Shown here: piece by piece, positions 15,491-22,339 of the stretch
How the letters are laid out: each line of letters opens with the position of its first letter
Position numbering within the stretch: position 1 is the first letter of the stretch
Assembly (NCBI GenBank): GCA_910577335.1
Contig: CAJTMJ010000044.1
Span: 1-26,470, forward strand
Length of the DNA: 26,470 nucleotides
Direction of reading: 5' to 3'
Origin: an uncultured Duncaniella sp.
GTDB lineage: Bacteria; Bacteroidota; Bacteroidia; Bacteroidales; Muribaculaceae
Made by a program: the position numbers and the translations under genes
The notes under the pieces: generated by a model
What the model was told of the DNA's origin: nothing
The model's input: the letters and a program-made list of their open reading frames with translations, nothing else
Databases searched by the model: none

Positions 15491-15898
15491 TTAGGCTTTG
15501 TTAAGTTCATCAAATTTTTTGGCGATCGCGGCGGCTATCGCTTCCATCTCCTCGGCGGGAAGTGTCACTTTGGACTTAAAGTTCATATCACTTTCCGAGT
15601 TCATGGGGATGAGATGGATGTGAGCGTGGGGCACTTCGAGTCCCATCACAGCCACACCTATGCGTTTGCAGGGCATAGCCTCCTTAAGAGCCTGAGCCAC
15701 ACGTTTGGCAAACAAAGTGTATTCCTGATATTCCTTATCGTCAATATCAAAGATGTAGTCAGTTTCCTTACGAGGTATTACAAGCACATGTCCGGGGGCA
15801 ACGGGGTTAATGTCGAGAAACGCATAATGCTTGTCGTCGGCAGCTACCTTATACGAAGGTATCTCTCCGGCTGCTATTTTGCTGAAAATAGATGCCAT
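15491..15898 (-). CDS. HIT-family nucleotide hydrolase
   Basis: 135 aa, a full-length histidine-triad protein. The catalytic triad is HAHIHLIP (His91, His93, His95), and the family start SIFSKIAAGEIPSYKVAAD and INPVAPGHVLVIPRKE are clear. HIT proteins of this type (HinT-like) hydrolyse nucleoside phosphoramidates or dinucleoside polyphosphates in the cytoplasm. It follows greA by 21 bp and precedes menA, so it is co-transcribed with them. The exact substrate cannot be told from the sequence. Confidence 0.93.
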   Translation of the reverse strand: MASIFSKIAAGEIPSYKVAADDKHYAFLDINPVAPGHVLVIPRKETDYIFDIDDKEYQEYTLFAKRVAQALKEAMPCKRIGVAVMGLEVPHAHIHLIPMNSESDMNFKSKVTLPAEEMEAIAAAIAKKFDELNKA

Positions 15899-15919
15899 GA
15901 CAACAAATATTTTTTATGA

Positions 15920-16390
15920 TTAGAAGTTGATTTCAACAATTTCAAATTTCATAAGTCCGGCGGGAACTTTGATTTCCACTACTTCACCGAGCTTATGTCC
16001 AAGCAAGCCTTGTGCGATAGGTGTGCTCGAACCGATTTTTTTCGCCTTGAGGTCAGCCTCGGAATCAGCGACAATGGTATATTCCATAGTCATGCCGTTG
16101 GCAGTGTTTTTGATTTTGACACGGTTGAGTATCTGCACCTCCTCGTTGTTGAGTTTGCTTTCGTCGATGATACGTGAGTTGGCAACAAGATCCTTGAGCT
16201 GAGAAATCTTCATTTCAAGCATACCCTGAGCCTCTTTAGCCGCATCGTACTCGGAGTTTTCCGAGAGGTCGCCTTTATCACGAGCTTCGGCGATTGCAGC
16301 AGATATACGTGGACGCTCTACTGATTCCAGAAAAGCGATTTCTTCCATTTTTTTCTTGTAACCTTCCTTGGTCATGTAAGTTATAGCCAT
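15920..16390 (-). CDS. greA: Transcription elongation factor GreA
   Basis: 156 aa, normal length. GreA inserts its coiled-coil into the secondary channel of RNA polymerase and stimulates cleavage of backtracked RNA. The N-terminal coiled-coil (about 8-75) includes the tip ARDKGDLSENSEYDAAKEAQ, with the acidic pair Asp41 and Glu44 that positions the catalytic metal. The C-terminal FKBP-like domain ends in GEVVEIKVPAGLMKFEIVEI. It is the first gene of the greA-HIT-menA operon, with a strong promoter at 16529-16560 and a leader of about 130 bases. Confidence 0.96.
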   Translation of the reverse strand: MAITYMTKEGYKKKMEEIAFLESVERPRISAAIAEARDKGDLSENSEYDAAKEAQGMLEMKISQLKDLVANSRIIDESKLNNEEVQILNRVKIKNTANGMTMEYTIVADSEADLKAKKIGSSTPIAQGLLGHKLGEVVEIKVPAGLMKFEIVEINF

Positions 16391-16438
16391 GGTAGTAATG
16401 TATTGAATTTTAATATATTGATATTTTGTGAGAAAACG

Positions 16439-16505
16439 CCAAACGTAAAAAAGAAAGAATCCCGATGCTTGTGGCTACGAGACCCTACCGAATCTTTGCG
16501 TTTGG
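16439..16505 (-). promoter_or_regulatory. Inverted repeat in the greA leader
   Basis: CCAAACG (16439-16445) pairs with CGTTTGG (16499-16505), and AAAGA (16454-16458) pairs with TCTTT (16493-16497), enclosing a GC-richer core. Read on the minus strand, the core is followed by a T-rich run (about 16446-16460). The leader may therefore form a hairpin that influences transcription into greA. No known riboswitch is recognised. Confidence 0.35.
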
Positions 16506-16528
16506 AATGATATTTCAAAATTGTGATG

Positions 16529-16560
16529 CAAAGATAGTCACAATAATCCATTTTCCCAAA
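16529..16560 (-). promoter_or_regulatory. greA operon promoter (-33/-7)
   Basis: On the minus strand TTTG (16560-16557) and TATCTTTG (16536-16529) are 20 bases apart, an exact match to the Bacteroidetes consensus TTTG-N19-21-TAnnTTTG. It is the best promoter of this kind in the window. Confidence 0.75.
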
Positions 16561-16623
16561 TCTCCACCCCAGCTTTTAACAAAATTTGAGGGAGTTTTAT
16601 ATGAAGGGAAAGTTTATGAAGGA

Positions 16624-16830
16624 GGGGACTGGCAGAGTCCCCTGCGGGGAACGATATCATTGTTACCCCCCGTAGGAGCGCAGCGACTGCGGGGGACCGC
16701 AGAGCCCACGACCCTCCTCGTCCGAGTCCCCACCGGGGACGACATCATTGTTAACCCCCGTAGGAGCATCGCGACTCCGGGGGATGTAGAGAGCCTTCCC
16801 CTGTCCAATAGTCCCCATCGGGGACGATAT
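16624..16830 (-). repeat. Left REP-like palindrome array
   Basis: GTCCCC-NNN-GGGGAC-type palindromes lie at about 16635-16658 (imperfect), 16724-16746 and 16808-16830, spaced 89 and 85 bases. Between them are longer hairpins CCCCCGTAG ... CTGCGGGGG, at 16666-16694 and, in altered form, 16755-16783. At the outer edge GGGGACT (16624-16630) pairs with AGTCCCC (16636-16642). The innermost copy touches the transposase stop codon (16830-16832). The plus-strand reading frame across this region (16465-16914) is a by-product of the repeats. Confidence 0.75.
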
Positions 16831-17275
16831 TATTTCAGATACCGCTCATCCCAGACCTTCCCTGATAGATATGACAGTTGCCTTATTTCATCCTCATATC
16901 CATATACCCCATGATGTTCCTTCTGATTTTTGATATAATTAATCACAGTATCCCTATCCGCAGCAGATTTAGAGAATGCGAAATAATCCTCACTCCATCC
17001 TGCAAAATCCGGGAAAAGCCCCGACTTCTTCATCCACAAACTGCTTTTACGCTTCATCTCCCCGGCTATATCTGCGATACATACATTGGGGTGCAGGTCA
17101 ACAAAGATGTGAACATGGTTAGGGGGATACCGCCTATTCGTAGAAGTTTACATTTCCTATCTTCTAAAATACGCCACAGATAGCGATATAAATCTGTCTC
17201 ATGCGACAGATTTATAGTCATTTCTCGTCTTTTTGTGTTAAAGACGATGTGGTATAGATTACAGGTTAGGCTCAT
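16830..17275 (-). pseudogene. REP-associated tyrosine transposase (RAYT, IS200-like Y1), frameshifted
   Basis: The first part (ATG 17275) reads MSLTCNLYHIVFNTKRRE, a typical IS200/RAYT start, and runs to IGGIP. The frame then slips at a run of five C (17122-17126 in plus numbering). The next frame carries PNHVHIFVDLHPNV with the HUH-type His-Val-His (codons 17109-17117). It continues through MKRKSSLWMKK to the catalytic tyrosine in INYIKNQKEHH (codon 16935-16937) and the stop at 16830. Joined, the protein is about 148 aa, the family size, with all catalytic residues. Such enzymes nick and rejoin single-stranded DNA at REP palindromes. The frameshift (one C missing or two extra) inactivates it as written unless the tract slips. 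Its promoter has a TACCTTTG box at 17310-17317. Confidence 0.8.
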
Positions 17276-17309
17276 AAATAAAAGTTGTTTTATAGATAAT
17301 TGTATTTCA

Positions 17310-17317
17310 CAAAGGTA
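17310..17317 (-). promoter_or_regulatory. -7 box for the RAYT gene
   Basis: TACCTTTG on the minus strand, 34 bases before the transposase ATG, matches TAnnTTTG. No -33 box is visible. Confidence 0.45.
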
Positions 17318-17371
17318 ATCTATTATCTGGAAGTTTGAAAATATATTTGGAAATTATTTTTATTTCTTGAT

Positions 17372-17659
17372 AATATCGTCCCCTGAGGGGACTCAGAGGT
17401 GGGTGGTGTCCTCTGTCATCCCCCGCAGTCGCTACACTCCTACGGGGGTTAACAACGATCTCGTCCCCGATGGGGACTCCGGAGGCGGGAGAGGGGGGCT
17501 CTCTGCAATCCCCCGTAGTCGCTGCGCTCCTATGGGGGTTAACAATGATATCGTCCCCGATGGGGACTCCGGAGGCGGGAGAGGAGTGGCTCTCTACATC
17601 CCCCGCAGTCGCTGCGCTCCTACGGGGGTTAACAACGATCTCGTCCCCGATGGGGACTC
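17372..17659 (+). repeat. Right REP-like palindrome array
   Basis: Four copies of the palindrome GTCCCC-NNN-GGGGAC, within AT(A/C)TCGTCCCCGATGGGGACTC, begin at 17372, 17457, 17547 and 17637, spaced 85, 90 and 90 bases. Each spacer holds a second hairpin, CCCCCGCAG ... CTACGGGGG, followed by TTAACAA. The last two full units are nearly identical. Because 90 is a multiple of three, the minus strand stays open through the array (17307-17678) with a 30-residue repeat; this is judged non-coding. Confidence 0.8.
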
Positions 17660-17696
17660 GGGATGAATTCGCTAACACTGCGAAATACGATGGAGG

Positions 17697-18632
17697 TTAC
17701 CGGATGTGGTTGCGGGGGTGGTAGGTGAGGATGTCGGAGCGGAGGGCGGTGCGGTCGAGGTGGATGTAGATTTGTGTGGTGGAGATGGATTCATGCCCGA
17801 GCATTTCTTGGATTGCACGCAGGTTGGCGCCACCTTCCAAAAGGTGGGTGGCAAAGGAGTGGCGCAGAGTATGGGGGGATATGGATTTACGTATCCCGGC
17901 ACTTTCCGCAAGGTCCTTCACTATCTGGAATATCCTTTCACGTGTGAGATGCCGCCCGCGGCGGTTAAGGAAGAGAATATTATCGTCACCGGGCTTTATC
18001 GGGAGGGCGGCACGGTCAACCATATAGTCATTGATTTCAGCTATCGATGTCTCCGACATAGGCACCATCCTCTCTTTACTCCCTTTACCCATAACCACAA
18101 GGTATCCCTCATCAGCGAAAATTTTTGAGATCTCAAGCGACACAAGCTCACTCACACGCAAACCGCAGCCATAAAGTGTCTCTATAATGGCACGGTCACG
18201 CTGCCCCTCTGCCTTGTTCATATCTATTGCCGCAATCATAGCGTCAATCTCCTCCAAAGTCAACACCTCCGGGAGATGCACACCTATCTTTGGGGTCTCA
18301 AGTAACTCGGATGGGTTTGCATCGATATAACCTTCCATGGTTAGAAATTTGAAGAACGACCGTATCCCGGCGACAATCCTTGCTTGCGAACGCTCGGATA
18401 TACCGACATCACGCAAATCACCGATGAAAAAACGCAATGTGTCTATCGTGACATCACGCAACTTTACCGGAGACGGACTTCCGTCATCTCCTCTCCCATC
18501 GTCCAAATATACGAGCAACTTCCGCACGTCACGCAGATAACCTTCACGGGTGTTGTCTGACACACCCTTCTCCATCATCAGGTAAAGGTCGAAGTCAGAC
18601 ACTATCTGTGGAATGTCGGTTATATCTCGCAT
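17697..18632 (-). CDS. xerD: Tyrosine site-specific recombinase XerD
   Basis: 311 aa. The N-terminal SAM-like core-binding domain covers about 8-105 and the catalytic domain about 120-305. All catalytic residues are visible: Arg159 in YGCGLRVSEL, Lys183 or Lys186 in MGKGSKERMVP, His254 and Arg257 in SPHTLRHSFATHLL, His280 in LGHESIS and the nucleophile Tyr289 in TTQIYIHLD. The C-terminus HPR follows the XerD pattern. With XerC it resolves chromosome dimers at dif. Identity as XerD rather than XerC rests on the overall pattern and is less certain than the family. It stands alone; a TACCTTTG box (18676-18683) lies 44 bases upstream. Confidence 0.9.
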   Translation of the reverse strand: MRDITDIPQIVSDFDLYLMMEKGVSDNTREGYLRDVRKLLVYLDDGRGDDGSPSPVKLRDVTIDTLRFFIGDLRDVGISERSQARIVAGIRSFFKFLTMEGYIDANPSELLETPKIGVHLPEVLTLEEIDAMIAAIDMNKAEGQRDRAIIETLYGCGLRVSELVSLEISKIFADEGYLVVMGKGSKERMVPMSETSIAEINDYMVDRAALPIKPGDDNILFLNRRGRHLTRERIFQIVKDLAESAGIRKSISPHTLRHSFATHLLEGGANLRAIQEMLGHESISTTQIYIHLDRTALRSDILTYHPRNHIR

Positions 18633-18675
18633 AGCTTATAATATTAGGGCACGATGTCGTCCAACGGACGCTTGA

Positions 18676-18683
18676 CAAAGGTA
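18676..18683 (-). promoter_or_regulatory. -7 box for xerD
   Basis: TACCTTTG on the minus strand matches TAnnTTTG. The expected -33 position falls inside the terminator of the upstream operon and shows no TTTG. Confidence 0.45.
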
Positions 18684-18699
18684 CAAAATTATATTAAAA

Positions 18700-18727
18700 T
18701 AGCCCGGACTTTGGAGGGTCCGGGCTA
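18700..18727 (-). terminator. Terminator of the efflux operon
   Basis: TAGCCCGGAC (18700-18709) and GTCCGGGCTA (18718-18727) form a perfect 10-bp stem with an eight-base loop. It lies 19 bases past the stop of the last permease gene. TTTTAATAT follows on the minus strand. Confidence 0.8.
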
Positions 18728-18746
18728 AATATTTCACGAGATGTTA

Positions 18747-19961
18747 TCAAGACGCCGATATGTCCGTATCGGCTCGAGATGCCGCAGAAAGATGTCGGGA
18801 CGATGTTGCTTTGGCAGTAAAATACCTCAGCACAACAGCCGTGACGAAATAAAGGGCGGTGAGTCCCCATAATCCCCAATAATATTGCGAAAGGTCAGAC
18901 AGCGTTGAGTCATTGCCGTTCATTCTTATGAAACTCTCCACTCCGAAAGTCGCAGGGATGAGATCGGATACAAGCAGCCAGAATTTATTGAAGGCGTAAC
19001 GGGGCCATGTAAGTCCTGACAGGAACAGGAACACGACAGAAGTAAACACAATCACAAGCAGAGATGATTCCCTCTCCCTCACAAACACCTGCAATGTCTG
19101 CCCAAGGAAGGATGTGGCAAGGAGCATGACGAATATCATAGGCATGTAATCCAAGAAGCTACCCACGTGCGGCAGGGAGAACATGTGAGGGATAAACTCC
19201 AATATGTAATAGCTGATAGGGAGATATATCATCATGTAGCATAATGTCTTCCCCAGCACGGTAGCAACCGCCCCACCCTCATATTCGTACGGATCACGCC
19301 CGCGGTTTCGGCGCCGGCGGTCAGCTGCAGTTCCGGCTATCATTGTGATGCCGAGCAACATACTCTGCTGCAGAATCAGCACCACGATACCGGGCATTAC
19401 AAATGAAGCGAATCCCTGAGTAGGGTCACCGAGGAAAAACGACTCGGAATTGACCGGCAGACCGCTCACCACTGTGGTGAGAATCCCACCCCGGCTAAGC
19501 CGTTCGGCAGTGATTTTGGCAGTCTCAGCCATACGCACATCGGTGAGCGAGAAAAGGAACTGACGGTAACGGAGCAATAGCGACATGTCGCTATAAAACG
19601 ACATTACGGTTGGCTCCCCACGCCCTATTTTCTTAGCATAGTCATGCGGAATTTCAACCACACCATAACATTTCTTTTCATGCATTGCCGTTTTAGCTTC
19701 GCCCATATTGGCGGCGTATCCCACAATTTTTATACCTTGTGTGGCATCAAGGGTGCGTACCAGCTCCCGGCTCTCGGCAGTGCGTGAGTTATCGACCACG
19801 ACAGTGGATATGTCCTTGACCACCTCCGGATTATATATTAGCGTGTATATAATAGGGTAACCCAAAGGGAGTGCGACAAAAAACAGAAGAACGCCAATGT
19901 CGGTAAACACCAGAAGAGACTCTCGGCGCCATACTCTATATATGCTTTTTAACCAATTCAT
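18747..19961 (-). CDS. ABC-2-type permease (efflux operon, distal)
   Basis: 404 aa inner-membrane protein with the ABC-2 architecture: one N-terminal membrane segment (about 18-45), a large periplasmic domain (about 46-175: VVVDNSRTAESRELVRTLD ... FYSDMS), then about five membrane segments in the C-terminal half. YbhR/YbhS-type exporters have the same plan. It follows the other permease by 37 bp and is the last gene before the terminator. With that permease it would form a heterodimeric channel that passes substrate to the HlyD adaptor and TolC. No nucleotide-binding protein is encoded in the operon. The substrate is unknown; a toxic small molecule or lipid is likely. Confidence 0.88.
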   Translation of the reverse strand: MNWLKSIYRVWRRESLLVFTDIGVLLFFVALPLGYPIIYTLIYNPEVVKDISTVVVDNSRTAESRELVRTLDATQGIKIVGYAANMGEAKTAMHEKKCYGVVEIPHDYAKKIGRGEPTVMSFYSDMSLLLRYRQFLFSLTDVRMAETAKITAERLSRGGILTTVVSGLPVNSESFFLGDPTQGFASFVMPGIVVLILQQSMLLGITMIAGTAADRRRRNRGRDPYEYEGGAVATVLGKTLCYMMIYLPISYYILEFIPHMFSLPHVGSFLDYMPMIFVMLLATSFLGQTLQVFVRERESSLLVIVFTSVVFLFLSGLTWPRYAFNKFWLLVSDLIPATFGVESFIRMNGNDSTLSDLSQYYWGLWGLTALYFVTAVVLRYFTAKATSSRHLSAASRADTDISAS

Positions 19962-19998
19962 TTCGGCGTGTTTAAATAAAATTCAAATTATATGTTTC

Positions 19999-21150
19999 CT
20001 ATTTCACATACACCGGATTAAGGCAGTGTTTTTTAAGACGTTTCAGCCCCACAACCGGAAGCAACAGCATAACCAGCATCACTATGTAATATACCCTTGA
20101 ATAGTAGATAGGTATGCCGTTAAGAGCCTGATCTATGTATATTAAGAAATAGTTTCGTATAGGTAATATGTAGGAGAATATAGCAACACCGCCATACATC
20201 TTATCGACAGGGAATGAGAATCCAGCTATAGAGAAACTCAGAATACCTGTGAGCGAGACAATACTCATGGAGAGTCGTGCGTTAGGGAGCAGTTCAGTAA
20301 CGAGCACCGCAAAAGCCTGCGACGACATGACAAGGAGTATCATGGCAAACACCATGTGGAGCGGATGATTGTTAAGCGGGAAGTGCAAATAGCCAAACAG
20401 TATAGACTGTATAAAAACCCCTACAGCCGAAAAGATAAACGTCTGAGGGAGTAATTTACCGGCAAGCGCCACTGCCATGCTCCCCTTAGCCGTTGCAAGC
20501 CACTCGGGAGCGGTGTCATTCTTTATCTCCTGACAGATGCTGAATGAGGTTATGAGCATAACCAGCAACGCAATCATCGCCGGGATGAATGACTGACATA
20601 GATATATCGAATAGTTCGTCCAAGGGTTTCCCAACGGGTGTATATCCTGATTAAAGGACTGTATCATAGCACCGGCGGTAGAATAGTCAGCGCCGGCACT
20701 TACAAGAGTGGTTTCCACAATCTTTCCGGCAGTGGTGACAGCTATGGTCTTGAAGCCCTTGTATGAGAGACTGCCCGGCACGAAGATTGACATATTGGAG
20801 TAAAAAGTCAGCGTGGGGGTCTTCCCGCTCAAAGCCTTCTCCTGAAAATCGGAAGGGATGTAGAAGAACCCGTAAAGCTCGCCGCTACGCACCTTATCCA
20901 TAGCCTTATGGTAGCTCTCGACATCATCGGTTATGTCTATAAGCTCCATAGCGTTAAGCGACCTCGCTATGCGCCGGGACATAGAGGAATGATCCATGTC
21001 AACCATCCCTACGGGCACATTCAGAGGCAACCCCTCATTCATCAGGTCGATGAAGAAGAGTGAAAACGCTATTGGCACAATCAACATCATGGTGATGTAG
21101 ATTTTGCGTGAAGCGAGTTGGATTATGCCACGTTTTAAAGAGTCTAACAT
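19999..21150 (-). CDS. ABC-2-type permease (efflux operon, proximal)
   Basis: 383 aa. An N-terminal membrane segment (about 18-36, YITMMLIVPIAFSLFFI) is followed by a periplasmic domain (about 40-175, with VPVGMVDMDHSSMSRRIARSL and FYIPSDFQEKALSGKTPTLTFYSNMS). Five to six further membrane segments run to the basic C-terminus. The periplasmic motifs match the sister permease in order, so the two are distant paralogs. It starts 37 bp after the HlyD-like gene. The ATPase that would power it must be encoded elsewhere, or transport may be driven differently. Confidence 0.88.
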   Translation of the reverse strand: MLDSLKRGIIQLASRKIYITMMLIVPIAFSLFFIDLMNEGLPLNVPVGMVDMDHSSMSRRIARSLNAMELIDITDDVESYHKAMDKVRSGELYGFFYIPSDFQEKALSGKTPTLTFYSNMSIFVPGSLSYKGFKTIAVTTAGKIVETTLVSAGADYSTAGAMIQSFNQDIHPLGNPWTNYSIYLCQSFIPAMIALLVMLITSFSICQEIKNDTAPEWLATAKGSMAVALAGKLLPQTFIFSAVGVFIQSILFGYLHFPLNNHPLHMVFAMILLVMSSQAFAVLVTELLPNARLSMSIVSLTGILSFSIAGFSFPVDKMYGGVAIFSYILPIRNYFLIYIDQALNGIPIYYSRVYYIVMLVMLLLPVVGLKRLKKHCLNPVYVK

Positions 21151-21187
21151 TACGTTGCTTTTTGAAGGGTTGACTTATAGGATATCG

Positions 21188-22210
21188 CTATTTCAGGAAA
21201 TAGACCACTGTCATGCCGGGACGCAGATCGGGAATAGCCTCAACGGTATGGGCTTTGACTTCGAAAGTCTTGCTGTCCCACTGACCGGTTGACTTGGTTG
21301 CCTGCCAGTTGGCATATGAGCCGAGGTCACGCACATAGTATATCTTAGCTTTCACACGTTTTTTGTCGAGCGCAGGTATCATCACCTCGATTTCATCGCC
21401 GAGTTTCATGTCATTTAGGAACTCCTCACGGACATTGAATGTAACCCACTTGTCCTGAATCTTCAACAAGCTCATCAAAGGCGCACCAAGCGACACAAGC
21501 TCGCTTACCTCAGGATAAACCTGATCAATCTGTCCGTCGCAGGGGGCAAGCAGATACTGATCCTCAAGAAGGCTCTGCACTTCAGCCACACCACCTTTTG
21601 CAACATCGACCATTGCGGCGGCACTCGCCTTATCCTCTTTCTGCGCGCCTGACACAGCAAGGTCGAGCTGGCTCTTTGCGGCACGATGGGCGGCGACAGC
21701 ACCATCGTATGCAGCTTTAGCCTCGTCACGCTTCTGCTCGGAAATCACACCCTCCTTATACAGATTTTCCATACGAGTGTAGGTCTTTTTCGTTATCTCC
21801 AAGGCAGCCTCAGCCTGAGCCACGATATCACGGGCAGATTGGATGATCTGTTTACGTGTTCCGGCATCAACTTTTTGGTTCTGCGACTGTGCGGCATTTT
21901 CCATGCTCTGTGCCTGCATGAGTTTTGCATCGGCAAGGGAGGAATGGATGTGAATGAGCGTATCACCCTTCTTCACAAAATCACCCTCATGCACGTAAAT
22001 ATCCACGACACGTCCCGGAAGCTTGCCGGAAATACGCACCGAAGTAGCGTCAGCCTGCCCCTCGATGATTTCCGACGGCTTATTCAGGAAACAAAAACCG
22101 ATAATGGCAAGGACAATACATGCGATCACAAGAATGCCAATAGCTACCATAAGAATCCTGTTCTCTTTTCTCTCAGCGGTAGCAGACGGATTGTTATTTA
22201 TATCTGACAT
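21188..22210 (-). CDS. HlyD/EmrA-family membrane fusion protein
   Basis: 340 aa periplasmic adaptor anchored by one N-terminal membrane segment (about 18-43). It has the split biotinyl-lipoyl domain (VRISGKLPGRVVDIYVHEGDFVKKGDTLIHI, about 57-88, and LLAPCDGQIDQVYPEVSELV, about 219-240). Between them lies a long alpha-helical hairpin rich in Ala, Gln and Glu (about 93-212) that docks on TolC. The C-terminal beta-barrel and membrane-proximal region follow (DLRPGMTVVYF near the end). It links the two ABC-2 permeases to the TolC gene just upstream, separated from it by a repeat-rich gap of 108 bp. Confidence 0.92.
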   Translation of the reverse strand: MSDINNNPSATAERKENRILMVAIGILVIACIVLAIIGFCFLNKPSEIIEGQADATSVRISGKLPGRVVDIYVHEGDFVKKGDTLIHIHSSLADAKLMQAQSMENAAQSQNQKVDAGTRKQIIQSARDIVAQAEAALEITKKTYTRMENLYKEGVISEQKRDEAKAAYDGAVAAHRAAKSQLDLAVSGAQKEDKASAAAMVDVAKGGVAEVQSLLEDQYLLAPCDGQIDQVYPEVSELVSLGAPLMSLLKIQDKWVTFNVREEFLNDMKLGDEIEVMIPALDKKRVKAKIYYVRDLGSYANWQATKSTGQWDSKTFEVKAHTVEAIPDLRPGMTVVYFLK

Positions 22211-22265
22211 ATCAATAGTAATATTTATAATTTCTTTAATACAAAGTTCCCAATCGATTTAAAAA

Positions 22266-22339
22266 ATTGGTATTTGAAAATTGGATTTTGAAAATCATCA
22301 ATTGTCAATTGTCAACTGTCAATTGCCAACTGCCAACTG
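22266..22339. repeat. Short tandem repeats at the tolC 3' end
   Basis: Two tandem 14-mers, ATTGGTATTTGAAA (22266-22279) and ATTGGATTTTGAAA (22280-22293), are followed by six tandem 7-mers of the form [TC]CAA[TC]TG (22298-22339). The last three 7-mers lie inside the tolC coding sequence and encode its final residues; the stop codon is 22319-22321. Confidence 0.8.

Larger units (their letters stand above)
16624..17662. mobile_element. RAYT/REP element (IS200-like transposase with inverted palindrome arrays)
   Basis: A Y1-transposase gene (16830-17275, minus) is flanked by two arrays of GC-rich palindromes that run outward in opposite directions. The left array, read on the minus strand, has the same order and sequence as the right array read on the plus strand. 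The innermost copies share the 14 bases ATAATATCGTCCCC on both sides. This is the layout of a REP-associated tyrosine transposase with its own REP/BIME-like sequences. The element sits between greA and xerD. No target duplication is expected or seen. Confidence 0.75.

Noticed and set aside
16461..16495. Possible tRNA fragment in the greA leader
   Set aside because: The GC-rich core has no cloverleaf, no anticodon arm and no GGTTCGA-type T-arm.
16465..16914. 149-codon plus-strand open frame across the left palindrome array
   Set aside because: Made up of greA leader sequence, REP repeats and the antisense of the transposase 3' end; no coherent protein.
17372..17659. Regularly spaced repeats as a possible CRISPR array
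   Set aside because: The intervals between palindromes are themselves conserved repeats, the unit is about 90 bp, there is no cas gene, and a RAYT gene explains the structure.
17307..17678. 123-codon minus-strand frame with 30-residue repeats
   Set aside because: Explained by 90-bp tandem palindromes; the DNA signal is hairpin structure, and variation among units is not codon-like. Kept only as an observation.
17706..18128. 140-codon plus-strand open frame opposite xerD
   Set aside because: Antisense to the catalytic domain of XerD, where all active-site residues are visible in the minus frame.
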